Shown here piece by piece: positions 51,123 to 62,159 of a stretch of 64,000 nt of DNA. Below the pieces are notes generated by a model that saw nothing but the letters and a program-made list of their open reading frames with translations, was not told the DNA's origin and made no database searches. The position numbers and the translations under genes were made by a program. Where the stretch lies: contig NC_133771.1 in NCBI RefSeq assembly GCF_003597395.2, forward strand, positions 130,962,281-131,026,280, given 5' to 3'. This stretch comes from Chelonoidis abingdonii. Its lineage: Eukaryota > Chordata > Testudines > Testudinidae. Each line of letters starts with the position of its first letter. Positions within the stretch are counted from its first letter, which is position 1.

Positions 51123-51141
51123 TTAGTTCTTCTTTTCCATC
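51123..51141 (-). CDS. MPC1: MPC1 last coding segment and stop codon
   Basis: After an AG acceptor (51143-51142) on the minus strand, one base completes the split lysine codon and is followed by ATG GAA AAG AAG AAC TAA, giving the C-terminus KMEKKN and a stop at 51125-51123. The predicted protein would be about 107 residues if the missing first exon encodes 25 (human MPC1 has 109). The lysine-rich tail differs from human EMTKTASA, in a region expected to vary. The intron before it is 507 bp (51142-51648). The acceptor has a pyrimidine-rich tract (ctgtttttcttggtag). No other acceptor nearby gives a similarly short, conserved-length tail. Confidence 0.85.
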
Positions 51142-51648
51142 CTACCAAGAAAAACAGGAGAATTCAGTGAAGGTCTTAGTATTTATATACAATTATTGAC
51201 TAAGGCTTGAACATACTGTGAAAAATCAAAGGCTGGGTATGAAAAAGACTTACTAAATTACCTGGTTTCTCACCTTACCACAACAAAAGTGGCCCCTAAA
51301 CTTGCCTGTTTTATGCAGTCTAGTTTTAAAGTGTCCCAAAAGATGGGAGTTCCTAAGCTACTGTATCAGCATATGAGGAGGCAATGAAATGTACAGCATT
51401 TGCTTTGCTTTTCTGCCATTTGTTTCCTGGGAAGCCGCCTTCTCAGTAGCTGCTCTCTATGACAGCGATGAACAACTAGCAATAGGATGTTACAGGAGGA
51501 GGCACCAAAATCTGGCAGCTAATAGTCATTGCTGATTACAGAAGATGAAAAACTGCAATGCTTCTAATCTGAATTCATGTACAGAGAACATCCCTAGCAA
51601 ATGTTAGTTTGCTTCCCTTTCCCCACACAGATTTTAAAATTCACTCAC

Positions 51649-51781
51649 TTGTATTTCATCAGTCGTCCTCCTTGGATTAGCTGTGCAATTTCATTAGTGA
51701 AGTGACATGCAAACAGAAGCCAGTTTCTTGGCTGTACCTTGTAGGCAAATCTCATAAAAGTCAAAGAGTAACAACACAGTG
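51649..51781 (-). CDS. MPC1: MPC1 coding exon with the second and third membrane helices
   Basis: The minus strand shows an AG acceptor (51783-51782) and 133 coding bases in phase with the previous exon (1+2 base split alanine codon), then a GTGAGT donor at 51648. The translation includes [40 protein letters not shown] and MKY. This corresponds to human residues 58-101. The leucine at human position 79 and the arginine at position 97, both sites of known human MPC1 deficiency mutations, are conserved. A CR1 tail lies only about 35 bp upstream of the acceptor. Confidence 0.97.
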
Positions 51782-51814
51782 CTGTAAAACAGAGTCGACA
51801 TAGTGTCAGTGGTA

Positions 51815-52085
51815 GAGTCCAAGTTTAAGGCCAGAAGGAACCACCATATCATCTAATCTGGGTATTGCAGGCAACAACCATCACCCACACGCTAAATTTA
51901 GACCAAAGTAGTACAGCCCACCAGAGACTAGACTATTATGAGCCACAGGGAGAGAATAGGAGGGACCAAGGTGCACCAATGCCCAAGGTCTCTGCAGTGG
52001 CAGGAAAACAAGTGAGATATACCCAGATATTCCTGGCAAGTGACCTGTACCCACGTGCTGCAGAGGAAGGCAAAAAACAAAAACC
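51815..52085 (-). repeat. CR1 LINE 3' end, next to an MPC1 splice acceptor
   Basis: 'tttaaggccagaaggaacc' at 51822 and 'gagactagactattatgagccac' onward are the antisense of a CR1 3' UTR, so the element runs on the minus strand, in the same direction as MPC1. Its end lies about 35 bp upstream of the acceptor at 51782. No coding part remains. Confidence 0.75.
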
Positions 52086-52144
52086 CAACTAACCAACACC
52101 CCACCCCCTCCACCAAAACACACACACAAAAAAACCCCCCTTCT

Positions 52145-53480
52145 AATTGTTAAGACATCATTTCATGGCAAACCACTATTTAGCAACTACTGAATGCACT
52201 TCTCCTTTACTATGGCAGCACCTCAACAGAGGCAAACAATTCTATAGGTTGTCTGTTTTGCTTGGATCCAAACACAGAGTTGCAATAGCTGTCGATCTCT
52301 GAATCCCTCAGTGGCTTCCTATAACGAGACACAAGTTGCTAGAGCATCTTCAGTTCAGGGTCCAAATCTATCTCCCATTGCAGTCAATATTGAGCCCAAT
52401 GAGAGTTGGATCAGGCCCTAAATAAGGCCCTCACAAACTTGAATCTATTGGCACATTCCTAGCAAGAACCTTATTTAAAATCTAATTCTTACCATATTTA
52501 AATATGGTTCTTGTTAGGAAAGAACTAAATATTTTTAAAAGCACTTAACGCTTCCCTTGTAAAAAGCCCCATACATTTTCCAAAATGGCAACTGACAGGG
52601 AAAGTCTAACTTAAGGTAGGCATGCAAATGATTAACAATTGTAATTTCCATTTAAGTGCTCTTAGAGTAAGGGAGTAGAAAATTAAAATCCAAGGAAAAT
52701 AAATTTGCTGTAGTGTCACTCTTCAGGTTTTGATGGAAATTTAGATACAAGAAAACCTTTTGTGAGCCCCAGTGAAATAGCTCTGTTAAAATAGGATAAC
52801 AGAGCTTTTATCAGAAGGGAAAGCCTTCTATTTTAAGAGAATTATTTGCATTCCTACAGAAAATTTGGAAGAAGGAAGAAAACTTCCATTTTCTACAAAA
52901 TGAAAGCAACTCATTCAAACTTGTAGCAAAAATAACGCTTTGCGGGGAGAAACTCACCTACTAACCTTTGTAATAGTGCTGGAGGATGACTGCAGCATCA
53001 AACATTGTAAACAGAACTATTTCTTAACAGTCATATAACCTTCTGCTTGTAAACAGGTATTAAGTTGAAACTGAACTAGCTAACTAAACATTGTGCTGTA
53101 GTGTACATATATCTGATGGAGCAAAGTTCTTTGGCAAAATATTTGAAGAGTTGTGTAATTTCACTATTTAAAAATCCTCCCAAAACCTAAATGGATATTT
53201 AAGCTTCCATCCTGGAATGTACTATTTCACTATATGGAGAAGATGGTTAGTTTCAAGATTGGCCTGAAACATCCATTTTACCTATTCAAAACATGTACAG
53301 TAAATGCAATAAAATTTTAAGTACCCAGCATCAGCTATATAGTAAGGGGACTCTAAAGGCTGAACAAAGTTACACTTCAAAATGTCCCTTTTCATTAGTT
53401 GCTTAGGACAAGGCAATTCCACTGTAAAGATGGAAAAGAAGTGATGTGTTTTATCAATTTCTGCAGCATGGGCTAGATTA
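52145..53480. other. MPC1 intron sequence, no feature seen
   Basis: AT-rich sequence with no recognised repeats. Confidence 0.45.
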
Positions 53481-53499
53481 AAAGTGGCAATTTCCTCTT

Positions 53500-53905
53500 G
53501 AGACAGCTAAAACCCCAGAATCAGGTCCCAGTGGGATTCACAAAACTCTCACTCAGCTGTCCCTGGTTGCTGTAGGCACCTAAACGTGCTCAGCACCTGA
53601 GTTTTTGCAGTAAAAATTCCCTAGGCACCTATGTTTTTGCCACTGAGCATGTGCACTGCAGACCCACACCAGGCATTTGGCTGTCTAAGCCCTAGCATGA
53701 TTCATCAACTGCAGGAAAATAGGCATTCCTCTGCCTAACTTGTCTGCAGGGCCCAATCTGATGCATTCAGAACTTGTGTACTGGCTTAAGCCCCTATACG
53801 TGATTTTACAGAAATCCCCACTCCATGTGAGGGGGAGAAGTGATCTGAGCAGGGATTTGCGACCTCTCAAGTGAGTGCCCTAACCACTGGGCTATGGGAT
53901 ATGCT
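53500..53905 (-). repeat. tRNA-like repeat with long tail
   Basis: On the minus strand 'catagcccagtggttagggcactcacttgagaggt' at 53902-53860 resembles the tRNA-derived head of a reptile SINE (A-box-like tagcccagtggttag). The tail down to 53500, with 'taggtgcctagggaat' and 'ggtgcctacagcaaccaggg', is typical of the same dispersed family. Confidence 0.5.
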
Positions 53906-53926
53906 GATATGGGACTCCATGAGGCT

Positions 53927-54195
53927 ACGTCTATGCTTTGAGCTAGGGGTGTGATTTCCAGCTCCAGTGGACATACTTGTGTCAGCTCTCATCCAGCTAG
54001 TGTGCTAAAGATAGCGTAGCCAGAGTAGCATGGAAAGCAGCGAGCAGCAAGATGGGCTAGCAGCCCTGAGTACAAAGCTGTCAGACCCTGTGGGTAAGTA
54101 GTTGGGGCACCTAGCCAGTGCCAACACTCACTGCTGTCCATGTTACCATGACTGCACTACCTCATGTAGTAGGTGCCTCAGTCCTTCCTGTCGAA
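53927..54195. repeat. Truncated Harbinger-like MITE
   Basis: 'ggctacgtctatgctttgag' at the left and interior phrases 'gtgatttccagctccag', 'tgtgctaaagatagcgtagcc' and 'gatgggctagcagccctgagtaca' resemble a palindromic reptile MITE, of which only about half remains. Confidence 0.45.
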
Positions 54196-54269
54196 AGTGT
54201 TCCACTGTGGATAATTAAAAAAATCATCATGGGGGCAGAGGAAAGAACAAGTGAGTGAGCATGGGAATG

Positions 54270-54480
54270 ACTGTAGCCTGGTAGTTAAAGCACTCACTTG
54301 GGAGGTGGAAACCCCAGAATCGAATCCCCTGCTCCAATGACTTCTTTTAAATTATTTATCCAAAGTGGAACCACTTCAAAAGGAAAACTTTGATGGTGCC
54401 CCCACATCAGACTATCCCATAGCCCAGTGGTTAGGGCATTCACATGAGAAGTGTTAGAGACCAGTTCAAGTCCCTTCTCC
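54270..54480 (+). repeat. Two tRNA-like repeat heads in direct orientation
   Basis: 'tagcctggtagttaaagcac' with 'agaatcgaatcccct' (54273-54330) and 'tagcccagtggttagggcat' with 'ccagttcaagtcccttc' (54419-54478) each have spaced A-box- and B-box-like motifs. They resemble the head at 53902-53860. They are too diverged to be functional tRNA genes. Confidence 0.5.
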
Positions 54481-55808
54481 CCATCACTTCCAAGGGGGAT
54501 TTGAAGCAGTGGGTCTCCCACATCACAGGGTGAGTACCCAAACCAGGGCTTTGGAGCTGCAGGTTTTTGCCTGGAGCTGGAGCGGAGCTGAAGCACAGCT
54601 CCAAAGCCCTGCAAAGGGGTCTCTTCCATCTCAGTAAGCAATATTGGCCATCCTGAGAGCAACATTCAATAGACAGTGATTCAATTATCCAATAATACTT
54701 GTTTGAAGCAAATAAATTAAATGGGTAGAGGTCATATTTTCTGTTATAATAAGCATGTTTTTGCTTTGGGGGGAATCTGCTCAAAAGACTATTGAACAAA
54801 TTAAGTGGAAGGCACTATACTTTGGCTAATGTAAATGTCATTATGTAAGTAAGAGCTGTATTTTAAACTTAAAAGGGATTCACAAAAGCCAGCATGCTAG
54901 GTGGCTCGTTGCCTAAACTAACCAATGGGAAATGCCAAACTGAGAGGTGTGTACTAACCCCTACCCCTGTGAGATAGACGAGTGAACTCTGGGATAGGTG
55001 CTTCCCTCTGCTTGGGATTCTCCACTGCAAACTGTCTCTTGGTGCTTAAAAAGGATTTTTGTTTGGTTTTATTTTTATCATGCAAGAAGAAAGGAAATCC
55101 AATATGTCAGAAGGAAAGCAGAAGCAAATGTTTAAATGAAACTATTCTTGCAGTTTCTAGCAGCAAATCTTCTGAACAGAACGCAGAGTGAATGAACAGT
55201 AGAGAGAAGTTTTAAAAGAGTGACTGTAGCTCCCTTGCATTTGTAGAAAACCTTCTAATAGACAGTTGTTACTCTCTAAAGGCAATTTAATTCTGTTATT
55301 AAGGTGCAGGCAGCTTCAGAAGACATTCCCTTTCAGTTCTCCAGTTGGCAAGTATTGTAACTTAAATCCCATACCACAGAGAAGCAGCATCAGTGAGAGC
55401 CCAGGTACAAGAGGGAGGTAGTATTAAGTGAACACTGGAAATAAGTTAGGAAAATGTTCAGGAACTAACATTTTACAGTAGTAGACAAAGGAGATTAAAT
55501 TTTCTAAAGCAGCTAGTGATTTTGAATGCCCACACTTGACACTTTTCAGAGCCCCTCCCGCCCCATCTACACTAATCCACCCTCTGGAAAAAAAAATCTG
55601 CCCCCTTCAAGATGTTTCAAGTTGGGCACCTCAAAAAAGTATCCAGAAGTTGTTAGTTACTTTTTAAAACTTACATCCATAGTATTTTAGAGGAAACAAG
55701 AGAGTTTACAGGTATGTTAAACTAAAATTAGTGCTTGAAGTGTAGTGTTTGGAAAGTTTTTTTTATGGAATTTAAGTAGTTTGACATTTTAAGTCTGTCC
55801 CAATTTCA

Positions 55809-55949
<141 letters not shown>

Positions 55950-56599
55950 TTATCCTCTAATTTTGAAAGATTTCATTTTTTTCTACTATCATCTACATGT
56001 TATTCTTACATGTTTTTAAGAGAGGAAGTTCTGGAAGAGTAGTAGCGTGGTAGAGCTTCCTTTCAAATTAGAATACAGACAGCTTTCAAGCACACTTAAG
56101 TGAAAGGAAAAAAAACACCTTGTCAAATAAGGGTTTCATCCTCTCCACTGCAGGAAAAAATCCTCCCCACTTTCCCAAGACCATGTAGATGGGTTTGGCA
56201 TAGTTTGTCCCATGGGGAACAAGGGCAGAACACACCATTCTTCCCAGGCTGTCAAGTGGCAACAGAACCCACTCTGTGGTCACTACTGTAACCTCAGGTT
56301 TATGCTAGAGTCTATAGCCAACTTATGCAAACAAAGAATGCATCTTGTTCATACAAGAAATTCTCCAAACCACTATTCAATCTAAAAGGCAGGGGAAAAA
56401 AAGAACAAAAACAAAAAATACCTCAGTGCAAAATACCTCAGTGACTAACTCAAGGGGTCATTCCAGTATTATGCTGGAGGCTAGATTGCTCCCACCAAGC
56501 AGGTCTGAGCTCCGAGCAATCATGCCACACTGCGGAAGCTGTTGGGCAATAACTACCTTTCATTTAGGTAAATGAGAACAGTTAAATGCACGTTTAGTG

Positions 56600-56801
56600 T
56601 CAAGTATCAGAGGGGTAGCCAAGTTAGTCTGGATCTGTAAGAGAAGCAAAGAGTCCTGTGGCATCTTATAGACTAACAGACGTATTGGAGCATGAGCTTT
56701 CGTGCGTGAATACATCTGACGAAGTGGGTATTCACCCACGAAACCTCATGCTCCAATATGTCTGTTAGCCTATAAAGGGCCACAGGAATCTTTGCTGCTC
56801 T
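56600..56801. mobile_element. Penelope-like foldback element, 202 bp, 8-bp target duplication
   Basis: gtttagtg flanks it (56592-56599, 56802-56809). Two arms of about 75 bp, each containing 'agactaacagacgtattggagcatgag'-like sequence, are inverted around a short hinge near 56714-56727. The left end keeps 'tatcagaggggtagcc'. The right arm keeps the hammerhead-like segment at 56716-56743. It has no coding part and is a terminal-repeat-only copy of the family at 44175. Confidence 0.78.
56716..56743 (+). ncRNA. Hammerhead-ribozyme-like core in the Penelope-like repeat
   Basis: CTGACGA (56716-56722) is followed by a perfect 6-bp stem GTGGGT/ACCCAC with loop ATTC and then GAAA (56740-56743), the order of hammerhead core box 1, stem II and core box 2. 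A short stem III candidate follows (tcat loop). One extra A sits between box 1 and stem II, and only a weak displaced stem I (acat/atgt) can be drawn, so activity is doubtful. Penelope-like elements are known to carry hammerhead motifs. Confidence 0.3.
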
Positions 56802-56809
56802 GTTTAGTG

Positions 56810-59655
56810 GTAGCTGAAACAATGGAAAATCACTGCCAAAGACTAGACAGCATACAAGTCTGGCCAGTGTCTGAGCCATGCGGTTCAAGGAGTTTCTGGG
56901 GGTCTGATAAGTCAAACCCTTATCCCTGCATTTATTTCCAACTGTGTATCCATGCATGTGCATGAGAGAAGAAAGAAGAAACACCACAGGAAGAAAGAAA
57001 AGGCAGCAAAAAGCCACATAAGAATTCAGAGCATGATCTTGAGAAATAGGTAAGAGAAAGCTTTGGTGCAGGGTGCTGCCTGAGAGAGGCTTGGAACTGT
57101 ATCCTGTGTCCAGGAAAACAGGATTTTATATACATACTATGTAAATAAATATGACTGCATCAAATAAATACCCATCAGGATTTTCTCCTCCTAACAAAAA
57201 CCACACACACAAGACCAGCAAGTAGGCTAACTGCTAAGGCCAAAAGGAGTAACATTAGGATACCTGTTTGCAAGTGAAAGCTGGAATTCTTTGCAGCCAG
57301 TTAAATGCCACTTTTGCATCTATTTTAATACTAACATTACACATATTCCAGTGATTCAGAACAAGGGAGTATATGGGGGAGAGAAGCAGGGGGAAAATGG
57401 GTTTCTTCACCTGTAATTTTAGTTCTTTTGTAGAGGGCCATCCAATGGTCTGGACACAAGCTTGTGGATTTTACCTGTGCACTAGAATAGAGACAGTTTT
57501 GCTTCCACCTCCAACTCAAAGGAAGGAAGATAGAATCTAAACTGCCTCTACTGTGGTGGAATAAGCAGATCTAACTCTTTAGTAGTATTCAGACTAGTGG
57601 ATGCCCATGTACGAGAAAAGGGGTAGAAAGCTTACAAAAAACAACTAAAATAACCCCCATGATCAGTTTTGCTGAGTTAAGTGCTGTTTTGTAGCAAGGT
57701 TTGCAATTTTACATTACTATAGTGAGAAGTGACCTCACGTATTTAAGGTTGCAAGGCTCACCACCACAAAGTAACACTGTCAAAAGTGACTTAAGTGCCT
57801 GACAATGGGACTTGGATGCTTCGGAAAATTTTATTCAAACAGTTTAATTTAAGAAGTTTAAATAGTGTGACACAATTTACTTGTGAAGGACAGTACAAGA
57901 CTAGAGAAGTTATAAAGACTTCCATTTCTACTACTGAAAATGTGGAAGAACATGAAAATTGACAGGGAAAGAAAATGCATGAGGAATCACTAATTAAAAT
58001 CTAACCACTAATTAAAATCTACTCACAAACAATACCATTCTAAGCTATGGTATTCCATTTGTACATTAATGGCAATGTCTAGGTGAACGCATATGTGGTA
58101 TAGTGACACCTACAAGTTGATACACGCTGTAATAGCTAGAATCACAGCAGCAGAAATTCAGCAACAGTGATCTGTTATTAGGGGGGCTTGTATATAACCA
58201 AGTTATGTTAATAGTTTCAATGTTCTGTTTAAAACTACAGCTCTTTATGTGACTAGAGGTACATTCCAGTCCACTTCCTAACTAAGTTTATGTTGCTGAT
58301 GCATCACTTTAAGCAAATTCTGAGTGTAACAGCTATTGCACATACTGTATAGTGTCACTAATACTGTTTTAAGAACCTCTACAGCTTTCTTTGCATTAAT
58401 TTAAAATAGTGGAATTTAGTGCTTGAGAACTGACACAATGATAGCACTGGAAAGTGGCTGTCCATCTACCCTCAAAACAGTTTTAGCCTTAGGAGACTTA
58501 ATGATAGCTTCTTGTTCTGGAGGGTAGTTCATGTTCATTCAGCATTTGATTTCTTATTAGACTGCCTACAAAAGGTACCAAGTCCAATGATTATTGTGAT
58601 ATGGGGGTGTTCATTAGAAAAAAGGCCAGAGTCCACTCAACTTGTTTCACATAAATCACTAATCTGCCATCAAATAGTAACCTTCAATCACTACTGATCT
58701 GGACTACATTTGAACTAGAGACCAAGAGGTAAAAGGCTCCACAATCCCGTTTCCAATCCTCTCAACAATTCAGTCTGACTCCCTCAGAAGTTTTATGTTT
58801 TTCATCTAAAAAGTAACAGGATTCAATAGAAATATAATAAAGTGCAACTTCACATGTACAGGCTGTCTTCAGTCTAAATGGGAAGTAGACTAGAATAGCT
58901 GTCTATGTCAGTATGAACTCAGTCATAGTACAGAACTAAGTATACTGAATCCCACAATATAGTGACCCATGATTTCTAGATTCAGTAATGAAGATAACTG
59001 GACCATTAGATAAAGTCTAGAGTGAAAGCTGTGGGACTGTGTTGTTTACTGTCTGATGTAAACATGGTTAAAAATAAAACATTCAATTCATCTAGCAACA
59101 ACACATGACTGTGCAGTAGTCAGATGGAGCTCTAAATCAATCCCATGCCCCTAGCAAACAGTGACTGAGAGGGCTGTGAAGGAAACCCAAATCTTTTGGA
59201 AGTGATTCCTTAGCTGCTTTAATCCTCCTTACATGAGGAAATTGTTAGCCTGATACACATAGGAGTAGAGAGGTGAGGAAAATTTTTTACTAACTCACCA
59301 GTCCTGAAGGTCAGCAAATCACCGCCTTAGACGGAGTCAAGTCAATTCATAACAATGCTAATACAGCAAGATTACCAACAGCTGAAATGAAGTAGAAAAA
59401 GCTTTTTCTTACCGTACTATGTTGTCAGTGTTCAATATGGTTCACCATTCAGACGATGCATGAAAGAGGAGCAAAGAAGAGAATTAGTTTCCTTCAAATT
59501 ACTGATCTTGAATGGAAAAGTGGAAGACATAAGTAATGCTGCAGCAATTTTTCCTCAATTAAGTTATTGTACTAAAACTGAAAATATCTAACAATTGTCT
59601 TGATAGAATACAAATGTTACCCGCTAAATAGTCTTTTCACTCATCTAATATACTA
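56810..59655. other. MPC1 5' intron sequence, no feature seen
   Basis: 2.8 kb of AT-rich sequence upstream of the HFWGPV exon. I looked here for the missing N-terminal exon of MPC1 on the minus strand and did not find it. Confidence 0.4.
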
Positions 59656-59727
59656 GGGTGAGATCCTGGTCCCACTGTGACAAGTGGGAGATTTGCCATG
59701 GACTTCAATGGGGCCAGGATTTCACCT
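59656..59727. repeat. Short palindromic reptile repeat
   Basis: 'gggtgagatcctggtccca' and 'tggggccaggatttcacc' are inverted halves of a hairpin of about 72 bp, with CTA close to both ends. It resembles common dispersed palindromes of turtle DNA. Confidence 0.5.
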
Positions 59728-60805
59728 CTAGGTTTTTTAAGATCAAGAGGGTGCCAAAACCCCGAGCTCTAAAAGCACTGTGGCTGGTTGCCTCTTCCAT
59801 CTAACTACAAACTAAGAAAAAATATAATGAAGTGTAGGGTTTTATTCCTGGTGAATTCAAACAAGTAGTAATTAATGTAAGTCACAAAAGAAGTTGCATT
59901 TGCTTTTGATAAAGAAACCAAGAATCAAATTGTCCCTCTAGTTCAGGGTAAGATGCCAATGAGGATTTCACTGTTACAATGCTTAAGAGACCCAGCCTTC
60001 AAAACATAGTTCTATTGTACATAATCTCTATGTTGACAAACTTCAATGGCTTGACACACTAAACTGAAGTCTATTACACTTGGGTATTACAGTCTGATAT
60101 GGTTGGGTCAATGCTAGCTGCTGGCACACATCTGGGACTATCTGCTGCTACATGATACAGGAGGGACATAAAAGGGCAAAATGCAACACGCATTAGAAAC
60201 TGCCATGCATTGTCTTGAGAGGCACAAATTTTACCCTAATAAATTCCACAATTCTGTACTCTTACACTAGAGTCTGTATGGTAAGAAGTTTCTGAAGACA
60301 TTGTTCTTATTAGTTTGAGACAATGTATCTAGATGCAGTAGCTCAGCACAGGTATGTGCATGGCCAACATGTACCCCTGCATATTTAAACTGTCAGCCTC
60401 TACTTTTAAATGCATATTCAGTATAACCGCCAGAGGAATGTTTTCACCATTATTTCTAGAGTTCTTCCATTTTGCAATCATGCTCACTGGAGCATTCAAG
60501 ATGCTGCAAGTGCACTCCTGTGAGTATGCCCCATAGTAACTTATTTTTGGGCTGCTGAGTATACAAGGTTTTTTTAAAATATGATGTGAGAGAATGTTTC
60601 ATAAACCACGTAGACTTTTTTAGTAAGCTGCATTTTAGTACGTATGATACAAATTTGTTAGCTTCATGACTGTGTAGCTTATGTGTTTTCCCCATGGGTC
60701 TGCATAATCAACAGTCATTGAGCCAATCTGCACCTACTCCACTGAAGAGCACTTACACTAGGATGAATCTAGTGCATTTTTTGACAGTTGCAGTGATGGC
60801 AGTAA

Positions 60806-61085
60806 GGTCTTGGCTACACTTGGAATTTTGGAGCGCTGCCACAGCAGCGCTTTGAAGTGCGAGTGTGGTCAGAGCGGCAGCGCTGGGAGAGAGCTCTCCC
60901 AGCGCTGCACGTAAACCACATCCTTTACGGGTATAGCGTGCAGCGCTGGGAGCTGTGCTCCCAGTGCTGCCGCTCTGATTACACTGACACTTTACAGCCC
61001 TGCATCTTGCAGCGCTCAGGGGGATGTTTTTTCACACCCGAGCACGAAAGTTGCAGCGCTGTGAAGTGTGAGTGTAGCCAAGCCC
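60806..61085. mobile_element. Harbinger-type MITE, 280 bp
   Basis: GGTCTTGGCTACACTT at 60806 and AGTGTAGCCAAGCCC ending at 61085 are inverted ends flanked by TAA (60803-60805, 61086-61088). The interior is dominated by AGCGCTG repeats and a near-perfect palindrome around 60876-60907. The same family occurs at 21786-22015 and, partly, 61636-61856. Confidence 0.85.
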
Positions 61086-61635
61086 TAAGTGCCATTTTCA
61101 TGAAAACACAATTACAAGGTATGCTAAGCTATGTTTGTGGAAACATTGCTAATCAAGCAAGTTAAAAGAACTCTCAGACTTTATGTCTATATTTTAATGG
61201 CAGTTTAATGCTTATTAAATCCAGTTTGAAACAGGGTCTAAAATACTGTTATTTTAACAGTGGAACTCACAACCTGTCCAGATGGGGGAAGATTCTTTTC
61301 CCCCAACCAAATCCTTTTTGTTCATGTGCCCTTGGGACAGCTACCACTGTGGGAGGAATATGAAAAGCCAAGGTTACACAAACTCTTCCTTCAAAAGCAA
61401 GCACATATTTAGCCCAGTGCTTTGCAGCTAAGAACAGATCAGTTTCACAAACAGATGTCGTAATCTCTCCATTCTTAGATGTAATTAGACTGCAGTATAT
61501 GCTTGTTCCTGAAGTATAATGGTTATATCCCCAGTTAGCCATCTCCACAAAGGTAAGTGCAACCTCTCAAAAGCAAAGCCCCTCTTCTCCTGAGGGAAAA
61601 CTATATAAACGCTGCAACTTTCTCACTCAGAGGTG

Positions 61636-61856
61636 AGAAAAAACACCCTCCTGAGCACCACAAGTTTCAGCACTGTAAAGTGCCATTGTAGGCCATGCTC
61701 CCAGCACTGGTAGCTATCCCCTTCACAGAGGTGGGGTTTTTTTTTTTTTTTTTTTTTAAAGAGCACTGGGAGAGAGCAGTGCTCTGCTACGAACATACAA
61801 GCCATGTTAAAGCGCTGCCACGACAGTGGTTAATGTTGCCAGTATAGACTAGCCCT
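61636..61856. repeat. Diverged Harbinger-like MITE of the 60806 family
   Basis: It shares 'caccctcctgagcacca', 'cagcactgtaaagtgcc', 'gctcccagcactgg' and 'agagcactgggagagagcagtgctc' with the copies at 60806 and 21786, and ends 'gccagtatagactagccct' like a decayed right terminus. It contains a 21-base T run (61737-61757). Confidence 0.6.
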
Positions 61857-61890
61857 TAGATTCCTAGCTGCTTCTTTTAGGGATTTCTAA

Positions 61891-62149
61891 GGGCTTATTT
61901 ACCTGAACAATTAGAGCACAGCAAGCTGGGGTGTGACTCTACCTTTCACCAGTGGCCCGTGATTTAACTGTCCTGCTGATGTACATGAACAGTTTGTTAA
62001 GATGCTCTCAGCTAGTCCCATTTCTAAGGGGACTAGCTCAAAGTGCTCAGTAAACACACATCAGCAGGATGGTTAAATCACAGGCTACTGGTGAAAGGTA
62101 GAGTCACACTCCAGCTTGCCATGCTCTAATTGTTCAGGTAGATAAGCCC
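61891..62149. mobile_element. Palindromic MITE, 259 bp
   Basis: GGGCTTATTTACCTGAACAA at 61891 and TTGTTCAGGTAGATAAGCCC ending near 62149 are the ends of inverted arms of about 115 bp that cover nearly the whole element (over 85% identical by eye). Flanks TAA and TAC are close to a 3-bp Harbinger-like duplication. No coding. Confidence 0.72.
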
Positions 62150-62159
62150 TACATTTAAA

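Noticed and set aside
54270..54480. Functional tRNA genes
   Set aside because: A- and B-box-like motifs are present but the sequences cannot form complete cloverleafs and belong to a dispersed repeat.
59280..59460. Candidate MPC1 first coding exon (splice-donor-like sites near 59298 and 59412 on the minus strand)
   Set aside because: Upstream frames contain stops and no residues resembling the expected KDFRDYL segment of MPC1.
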